Positions 13,861-18,715 of a DNA stretch of 18,715 nucleotides are shown here, piece after piece. This DNA comes from Candidatus Zhuqueibacterota bacterium (GTDB lineage: Bacteria > BS750m-G25): the NCBI GenBank assembly GCA_016783505.1, contig JADHWK010000043.1, positions 1 through 18,715 on the forward strand, read 5' to 3'. The translations under genes and the position numbers were made by a program. How positions within the stretch are numbered: position 1 is the stretch's first letter; each line of letters starts with the position of its first letter. Below the pieces are notes generated by a model. It was not told where the DNA came from. It did no database searches and saw only the letters and a list, made by a program, of their open reading frames with translations.

Positions 13861-14967
13861 ATGACCATACCCATGGTTGATCTGAAGAGACAGTATCTGA
13901 CGATGAAGGATGAGATCGATCGGGCCATTCAAGGGGTGATCGACACCACGGCCTTTATCAGAAGCAAAAACGTGAACCAATTCGAAGAGGAGTTCGCCGC
14001 CTATTGTGGGGCCACCCACGGTGTGGCCTGCAGTTCCGGGACCACGGCCCTGCAGCTGGCGCTGAAAGCGTGCGGGGTGGGACCGGGAGACGAGGTGATC
14101 ACTGTGCCCTTCACCTTCATCGCCACCACCGAGTCCATCTCCAATGTCGGGGGCAAACCGGTCTTTGTGGACATCGAGGAGGAGAGCTACAATATTGACG
14201 TGTCAGCCATTGAGAAGGCCATTACTAAAAGGACCAAAGCAATTATCCCAGTGGATCTTTATGGTCAACCGGCCGATCTGGATCCCATTTTTGAAATTGC
14301 CGATAAACATAACATAGTGGTAATTGAAGATGCGGCTCAAGCCCATGCCTCCGAATATAAGGGGAGAAAAATCGGAGGGCTGAGCCCCCTCACCTGCTAT
14401 AGCTTCTTTCCGGGGAAGAACCTGGGGGCATACGGCGATGCTGGTATGGTCCTGACCAACAGCGAGGGGATGGCCGAGCGGATGCGCATGCTGTGCGACC
14501 ACGGGCGAAAGGGTAAATATGAGTACGAAATTGAAGGGTACAACTTCCGCATGGACGGGATGCAGGCGGCCATATTGAGCGTAAAATTGAAGCATCTTGA
14601 CGATTGGACCGGGATGAGGCGTAGGAATGCCCGGTTGTACAACCAATATTTGGAGGACGTGGGCGTCATCACCCCTGTCGAGAAAGAATTCGCCAAACAC
14701 GTTTATCACTGCTACGTCATTCGGACCAAACACCGGGAACGGATTCAGGAGAGGCTGAAAGCGGAGGGGATCGCCACGGGTGTCCATTACCCCATCGTAC
14801 TTCACCTCCAGCCGGCCTATTGCTGTCTGGGATATAAGCGGGGTGACTTTCCCGTGAGCGAGCATTGCGCGGCTCAGGTGTTGTCACTGCCCATGTTTCC
14901 TGAGTTGACCGAGGAGGAGATAGTGAGAATTTCCGTACTGGTGAAGGAATCAATGCCGGATTCTTGA
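13861..14967 (+). CDS. wlbC: WlbC/WbpE-like sugar aminotransferase (DegT/DnrJ/EryC1/StrS)
   Basis: PLP-dependent aminotransferase, 368 aa, of the DegT/DnrJ/EryC1/StrS family. In the proposed pathway it converts the 3-keto sugar made by the WlbA-like enzyme to the 3-amino sugar, using glutamate. Seen in order: VDLKRQY (6-12), CSSGTTALQLALKA (57-70) that holds the cofactor phosphate, IEDAAQAHAS (155-164) with Asp157 that pairs with the pyridine nitrogen, and SFFPGKNLGAYGDAG (181-195) with Lys186 as the Schiff-base lysine. NFRMDG follows, and GVHYPIVLHLQPAY is the usual C-terminal motif. The ATG has a strong AAGGAGG site. The gene order A-B-C matches the wlbABC core. Composition changes inside the gene: about 37% G+C at 14281-14340 against 70% at 14041-14100, which hints at recombination. 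Substrate assignment rests on neighbours. Confidence 0.88.
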   Translation: MTIPMVDLKRQYLTMKDEIDRAIQGVIDTTAFIRSKNVNQFEEEFAAYCGATHGVACSSGTTALQLALKACGVGPGDEVITVPFTFIATTESISNVGGKPVFVDIEEESYNIDVSAIEKAITKRTKAIIPVDLYGQPADLDPIFEIADKHNIVVIEDAAQAHASEYKGRKIGGLSPLTCYSFFPGKNLGAYGDAGMVLTNSEGMAERMRMLCDHGRKGKYEYEIEGYNFRMDGMQAAILSVKLKHLDDWTGMRRRNARLYNQYLEDVGVITPVEKEFAKHVYHCYVIRTKHRERIQERLKAEGIATGVHYPIVLHLQPAYCCLGYKRGDFPVSEHCAAQVLSLPMFPELTEEEIVRISVLVKESMPDS

Positions 14968-15046
14968 TATACGATTATAGATTCCGAATTTTTTTTTGTG
15001 ATCGTTCAGCCATTTGAAGTTGAAAAGCAGCAGAGGAGCAGAAGAA

Positions 15047-15084
15047 AAATTGACAATTGTCAATTTAAAATTGTCAATTATGAT
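15047..15084 (+). promoter_or_regulatory. 20-bp palindrome with overlapping promoter-like boxes
   Basis: AAATTGACAATTGTCAATTT (15047-15066) is a perfect palindrome, and TTGTCAATT is repeated at 15071-15079. TTGTCA (15057-15062), a 16-nt spacer and TATGAT (15079-15084) make a plausible -35/-10 pair for the GT2 gene that starts at 15144. The spacer before it also has a run of T (from about 14989) after the aminotransferase gene, but no good stem for a terminator. A regulator site over the -35 box is inference. Confidence 0.4.
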
Positions 15085-15143
15085 ACTTCCCATTCGTTGT
15101 CAACTTTAGATAGCTAAACCAATATCATTTCGCAGGATGAAAT

Positions 15144-16076
15144 ATGATGCCACGGCCAGAAGTATCTGTGTTCATACCCGCCCATAACGAGAAAGAGAAC
15201 GTGGCCCCTCTGATGGATAAGGTGGCCAAGACCTTTGCTGACAACAGCATTGATGGCGAACTGGTTTTCGTCAATGATGGGAGTACCGATGGCACCAAGG
15301 AGGAGGCAGAAAAGGCTGCCGCCAAATACGATTTTGTAAAGGTAATTAACCATCGGATCAACCTCGGGCTGACTGAGGCTTTCAAGACAGGATTTGATCA
15401 CGTGTCCGGGGACGTGATTATTTTTCTGTGTGCCGATTTGGAGTCTGATCCTGAGGAGGATATTCCCAAGCTGCTGGCTGAGATCCGAAAGGGGTACGAT
15501 ATGGTGGTGGGTTGGCGGCAGGGGAGACGGGACAGCAAGATTGTGGCCTCCAAAATTTACAACTTCGTCTCCCGCCGGCTGTTTCGGGTCTCTGCCCACG
15601 ACATGAACTGGATCAAGGCCTTCCGCCGAGAGCTCATTGATGACCTGCCCCTGCGGTCCGATTGGCACCGTTTTCTCTATATCCTGGCTGCCTCTCAGGG
15701 GTATAAGGTCACTGAGGTGAGGACGGGTTATCACCCCCGCAAACGCGGCCGATCGAAATACGGACTGACGCGTATCCCTATCTCCTTCCTGGATGTCATC
15801 GGTCTCAAATTTCAGTTGGTCTTTAGCAAAAAACCCCTCCTATTCTTTGGAGGTGTAGGCTCTGTCTTGGTCGGCATCAGTTTGATTTTCGGCGTGGTGT
15901 TCATCGTCCAGTGGTTTATGAAGACGTTCCATTTTCGTCCCATTGTCCTTTTGGCCTCGATGCTCTTTCTGTCCGGGATTCAACTCTTTATCACCGGCTT
16001 CTTGGCTGAGTTGATCGTTACTCAACGGGACAGGATTGAGCGGTTAGAGAAAAAACTCAAAAAGAGGTCTGATTAA
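15144..16076 (+). CDS. GT2 glycosyltransferase, DPM1/ArnC-like with C-terminal membrane helices
   Basis: Predicted inverting GT-A enzyme that loads a sugar on polyprenyl phosphate, 310 aa. Motifs: VSVFIPAHNEKENV (7-20), LVFVNDGSTDGT (40-51) with D45 for nucleotide binding, HRINLGLTEAFKTGF (70-84), CADLESDP (96-103) with D98 at the DXD position, HDMNWIKAFRREL (152-164), and a basic RKRGRSKYG (199-207). Two membrane helices (about 231-257 and 265-291) and a charged tail (RDRIERLEKKLKK) end the protein. ATGs at 15144 and 15147 are adjacent; AGGA (15134-15137) serves either. The stop is 5 nt before a GT4 gene. It differs clearly from the GT2 at 4411, so the two probably use different sugars. It could supply the donor for the GT-C-like protein at 10260. 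Confidence 0.88.
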   Translation: MMPRPEVSVFIPAHNEKENVAPLMDKVAKTFADNSIDGELVFVNDGSTDGTKEEAEKAAAKYDFVKVINHRINLGLTEAFKTGFDHVSGDVIIFLCADLESDPEEDIPKLLAEIRKGYDMVVGWRQGRRDSKIVASKIYNFVSRRLFRVSAHDMNWIKAFRRELIDDLPLRSDWHRFLYILAASQGYKVTEVRTGYHPRKRGRSKYGLTRIPISFLDVIGLKFQLVFSKKPLLFFGGVGSVLVGISLIFGVVFIVQWFMKTFHFRPIVLLASMLFLSGIQLFITGFLAELIVTQRDRIERLEKKLKKRSD

Positions 16077-16081
16077 AACTG

Positions 16082-17218
16082 ATGCGCATCTGCATTGTGA
16101 CCCATTGCTATCCCAGTTCTACCGATGATATCCATGGCAATTGGATTCCGGATTTTGCCCAACTGCTGTTAGAAAAGGGTCACCAAGTTTTTATACTCAC
16201 CCCAAGAATGAAAAATGCTCTGGGAAAAAGGAGGCTCATAAGCTGGCCTTTTGAAGTTATCTACTTTGAATGGAGGGGGGGAGAGAAAAGATTGGGGGAT
16301 TTAAAACTTCTTAATCCCCAGGACATGATAAGTCTGTTTAGCCTCTTAAACTACGGCATTAAGGAGTTGGTGAGGTTGATTGATGAGAATAACATTGATA
16401 TCTGTCTCGGGGTGTGGACCATTCCCGGAGGATATTTGTGTTACCGGGCCCAAAAGGAGGTGGGTATTCCCTATGTGGTGTGGAGCTTGGGTTCGGATGT
16501 CAATGTCTATGGTCGAAAAAGGGTATTTAGAAGGGTTATAACGAGGGTTTTAAAAAACGCAAATTACGTTTTTTCCAACAGCAGGGAATTGACTGCGAAG
16601 GTCTCTGAGTGGTCTGGAAAGCCTTGCGGTTTTATGCCTACCAATCGGAATTTATCTGCAGGTGGGGAGGTCAAGATTACAGTTGATGAGACTGCAGCGA
16701 ACTTTTTGTTCATCGGCCGCTTGGAGAAGGTTAAAGGGATTGATGTCTTAATTGATGCCATGAGTGGCCTCTTAAGTGAAGGCCAACCCGCCTTTTTATA
16801 CGTCCTGGGGGATGGTGTTCTTAAAGCCGATCTGGAAAAAAAGGTGGAAAGAGATGGATGGAAAGGGAACATCATTTTCACAGGTTGGGCAGACCCCGGT
16901 ACTGTGGCTGCGTATTTGAGGGCTTGTGACGTTTTAATTATTCCTTCCAGAAGCGAGGGGATGCCGGTGGTCTTCCAAGAAGCTATGCAGCTACAGATTC
17001 CTGTAATAGTAACCAATGTTGGGGATATGGGGAGACTAACCAGGAAATTTGGAGTCGGTGAAGTAGTTGAACACGAAAGCATTATACAATTGAAGGCAGC
17101 GATGAAAGCTATGGTGGGGGGAGATAAAGAAAATTATAAAAAAAAGATGAATGAAATAGCTAACGAATATGATCTGAGGAAATCAGCAGAGACATTTTTA
17201 ATGAGGATAAAATCCTAA
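16082..17218 (+). CDS. GT4-family glycosyltransferase
   Basis: Retaining GT-B glycosyltransferase of 378 aa, expected in the cytoplasm or at the inner membrane. The N-terminal acceptor half has MRICIVTHCYPSS with G19-N20 (DDIHGNWIPDFAQLL), and SLGSDVNVYG (135-144) shows the G-S-D typical of GT4. The C-terminal donor half has LFIGRLEKVKGIDVLIDAM (209-227), YVLGDGVLKADL (240-251), IIFTGWAD (264-271) and SRSEGMPVVFQEAM (289-302) with E292 and E300 as the E-x7-E pair. All expected motifs are intact, unlike the GT4 at 5379. It starts 5 nt after the GT2 stop, so it is in the same transcript; AGAGG (16063-16067) is rather far from the ATG, suggesting coupling. It is the last intact gene of the glycan locus. 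Sugar specificity is unknown. Confidence 0.9.
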   Translation: MRICIVTHCYPSSTDDIHGNWIPDFAQLLLEKGHQVFILTPRMKNALGKRRLISWPFEVIYFEWRGGEKRLGDLKLLNPQDMISLFSLLNYGIKELVRLIDENNIDICLGVWTIPGGYLCYRAQKEVGIPYVVWSLGSDVNVYGRKRVFRRVITRVLKNANYVFSNSRELTAKVSEWSGKPCGFMPTNRNLSAGGEVKITVDETAANFLFIGRLEKVKGIDVLIDAMSGLLSEGQPAFLYVLGDGVLKADLEKKVERDGWKGNIIFTGWADPGTVAAYLRACDVLIIPSRSEGMPVVFQEAMQLQIPVIVTNVGDMGRLTRKFGVGEVVEHESIIQLKAAMKAMVGGDKENYKKKMNEIANEYDLRKSAETFLMRIKS

Positions 17219-17304
17219 AGATGTCAATCAGTTAAAAATTTAGCGACAAAAGTCCCTCTATAATTTTCATAAAGATTACTGAAATTTTTGAAGAGTGCCA
17301 AAAG

Positions 17305-17497
17305 ATGGATGGTTTTGTCAAGGTAGTTTGGTATAATTACTTTTTAGATTCACTGGGGTACGTGGGATATTTAAAAAATTATGTGATATTTTAAAATGGT
17401 TGGGGAAAAGGATGTTTATGTGGCCTCCGGCGAAGACATCACAAATTGGTGGGTTAAGAGAAAAAAGGCAGGACTAATAAAACTCTGCCAAAAATGA
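17305..17497 (+). pseudogene. Frameshifted remnant, possibly the end of a polysaccharide deacetylase
   Basis: Two short frames run head to tail with a frame change: 17305-17394 (ends SLGYVGYLKNYVIF) and 17396-17497 (contains KDVYVASGEDITNWWVKRKK). The second resembles the C-terminus of NodB-type polysaccharide deacetylases, which often reads DVWVATGEEIAxWW followed by basic residues. The first could be the helix just before it. No ribosome binding site precedes either part. The N-terminal catalytic domain is absent. The identification is by motif memory only, so it is tentative. Confidence 0.35.
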
Positions 17498-17571
17498 AAC
17501 GAGGGTATGGGAGTATTCAACAGAGGAGGATCTAAAAAATATAACCTTTTGACAAAGGGTGCTGTAAATGC

Positions 17572-17600
17572 TTGACAAATTATAGAATAATTATTATATC
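17572..17600 (+). promoter_or_regulatory. Sigma-70-like promoter candidate
   Basis: TTGACA (17572-17577) matches the -35 consensus fully; with a 17-nt spacer comes TATATC (17595-17600), a moderate -10 box in very AT-rich sequence. It points to the gene at 17871, leaving a leader of about 265 nt. No other full -35 box with a good partner was seen in this gap. Confidence 0.45.
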
Positions 17601-17870
17601 ATTTCATCTGCAAATCGAAATGTTCTTTTTCCTAAATCGTATTGTTTTGTACCAAAGTCTCGGGATTGGTAATTCGAATTTAGAATGTATGCTTAACCAC
17701 ACTAAATCGGGAAGAGCCAAAAATAAGACAGGGTCATAGCCGGCGTCTTATTCAAATCAGAAAAAGCCTATTAGAGAAACTACGACTAATAAAACATGTC
17801 CTATTAACTCGATCTGACAAGAGACAGTCACCAAATAAATGACACCTATCATTCAAACGAGGAGAACATT

Positions 17871-18715
17871 ATGTTTAAACAAATGTTAACGAAAACTTTG
17901 GTGCGTTGTGTAATAGGGATCATTGGAATCTTCCAATATGCCTCTGCACAGGTACCAGATACTTTCACCCGCATCACCGAAGGCGATGTTGTCAACGACA
18001 CAAGTGATAGTTATGGTGTTGCTTGGGGTGATTATGATAATGATGGTGATTTAGATTTATATGTTGCAACATATATGGGACCTAATAGATTATACCGGAA
18101 TGATGGTAACGAGATATTTTCTGAAGTGGCAGTTCAACTTGGTGTTAATGGTGGAAATGGTTGGAGTTTAGGGGTTTCATGGGCAGACTATGATAATGAT
18201 GGAGATCTGGATTTATTTGTCGGTGAGGCTCAAAATAAATTATTTCGAAATGATGGAAACAGTTTTTCAGATGTTGGAATTAGTTCGGGATTTACCCATT
18301 TGAATGCTACCTATTCTGCTGTCTGGGCGGATTATGATAATGATGGAGATCTGGATCTGTTTACTGCTAATTGGTATGGTGTTAATCTACTCTACCAAAA
18401 CGATCAAAATTACTTCACAGATGTTGCTCCATCTGTGGGTATAGTAGAAACAGGTTATAGTCGGGCAGCCGCCTGGGGTGATTATGATAATGACGGTGAT
18501 TTAGACTTGTATGTTTGTCGTGGTGCTAGCTGGGAAAATCAGCCTGATTTGTTGTATCGAAATGATAATGCATATTTTACAAATGTTGCTGATTCAGTTG
18601 GAATAACCGATGTTTTGTATTCTGAGGGTGTTGATTGGGGTGATTATGACAATGATGGTGATTTAGACTTGTTTGTGACAACAAGTAACTTACAGCCGAA
18701 TAAGTTATATCGTAA
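17871..18715 (+). CDS. Secreted CRTAC1/FG-GAP (VCBS) repeat protein, 3' partial
   Basis: An ORF open to the window end encodes 281 residues so far. The ATG follows GAGGAG (17859-17864) at good spacing. A Sec signal peptide (basic start, hydrophobic core, cleavage likely after ASA at residue 26) targets it for export. Five repeats follow, each with W-[GA]-DYDNDGDLDL; the Asp-rich loops start at residues 54, 106, 154, 204 and 258, so spacing is 48-54 residues. D-x-D-N-D-G-D-x-D is an EF-hand-like calcium loop in beta-propeller blades. Between loops come LYRND and F[ST][DEN]V[AG]..[VS]G[IVF], as in CRTAC1/UnbV (ASPIC) proteins. It is likely a surface or extracellular protein; full-length relatives often end in a sorting domain, which lies outside the window. 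It has its own promoter candidate and is probably not part of the glycan operon. Confidence 0.88.
   Translation, partial: MFKQMLTKTLVRCVIGIIGIFQYASAQVPDTFTRITEGDVVNDTSDSYGVAWGDYDNDGDLDLYVATYMGPNRLYRNDGNEIFSEVAVQLGVNGGNGWSLGVSWADYDNDGDLDLFVGEAQNKLFRNDGNSFSDVGISSGFTHLNATYSAVWADYDNDGDLDLFTANWYGVNLLYQNDQNYFTDVAPSVGIVETGYSRAAAWGDYDNDGDLDLYVCRGASWENQPDLLYRNDNAYFTNVADSVGITDVLYSEGVDWGDYDNDGDLDLFVTTSNLQPNKLYR

Larger units (their letters stand above)
17219..17870. other. Long AT-rich spacer with gene remnant and promoter-like site
   Basis: This 652-nt gap contains a broken frame pair at 17305-17497, a promoter-like site at 17572-17600 and otherwise AT-rich sequence without a recognisable gene. No hairpin plus T-run terminator is obvious after the GT4 stop. 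The stretch from 17601 to 17858 shows nothing I can name. Confidence 0.5.

Noticed and set aside
14203-14865. 220-codon minus-strand frame opposite the aminotransferase
   Set aside because: The + strand aminotransferase has its complete catalytic set, and high GC content favours long antisense frames.
14955-14998. Terminator after the aminotransferase gene
   Set aside because: There is a T-run near 14989-14997, but the only stem I can build before it is about 4 bp.
15114-15734. 206-codon minus-strand frame opposite the GT2 gene
   Set aside because: No family features or start signals; it overlaps an intact GT2 domain.

Overview
The window reads as a chromosomal segment of a Gram-negative (diderm) bacterium, probably from an uncultured lineage near the FCB group. 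The evidence is an RseP-type site-2 protease, two adjacent predicted outer-envelope lipoproteins (one DUF4292-like), a surface-polysaccharide locus and a secreted CRTAC1/VCBS-repeat protein. The phylum assignment is inference. All recognisable genes are on the + strand.

Layout. 135-1202 is rseP. 1664-4009 holds two lipoprotein genes: a long TPR protein and a DUF4292/LolB-like protein. 4411-17218 is a glycan assembly locus: a DPM-type GT2, an AT-rich GT4, an alkaline-phosphatase-superfamily phosphodiesterase, a YbhN/AglD-type flippase-fold membrane protein overlapping a GT-C-like multipass protein, a WlbA-WlbB-WlbC-like set for a 3-acetamido (2,3-diacetamido uronic acid type) nucleotide sugar, a second DPM-type GT2 and a second GT4. 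At 17871 a secreted protein with Ca-binding DxDNDGDxD repeats starts and runs off the window.

How the genes may work together: the Wlb-like enzymes make an activated amino sugar, the GT4 enzymes build a lipid-linked glycan on the cytoplasmic side, the GT2 enzymes could charge polyprenyl phosphate with single sugars, and the flippase-fold plus GT-C pair could move and use those sugars outside. The phosphodiesterase would act on a phosphate- or sulfate-containing group. This is inferred from family membership and gene order. No initiating phosphoglycosyltransferase, Wzx, Wzy or UDP-sugar dehydrogenase is in view.

The spacers are unusual. Those at 1203-1663, 4010-4410 and 11844-12173 are mosaics of short dispersed and inverted repeats: an AAGTATATCAG-ended palindromic element in two copies, AACACNGAA pairs at 10-nt spacing, a phased TGGAANNN array, a CCAGTTGCCCC...GGGGCTnAGTTCA unit and TCCCGAAnnTTCGGGA hairpins. 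Those at 6510-7141, 8903-9291 and 17219-17870 hold broken coding remnants, suggesting repeated gene replacement inside the glycan locus. I saw no tRNA, rRNA, CRISPR array or intact insertion sequence.
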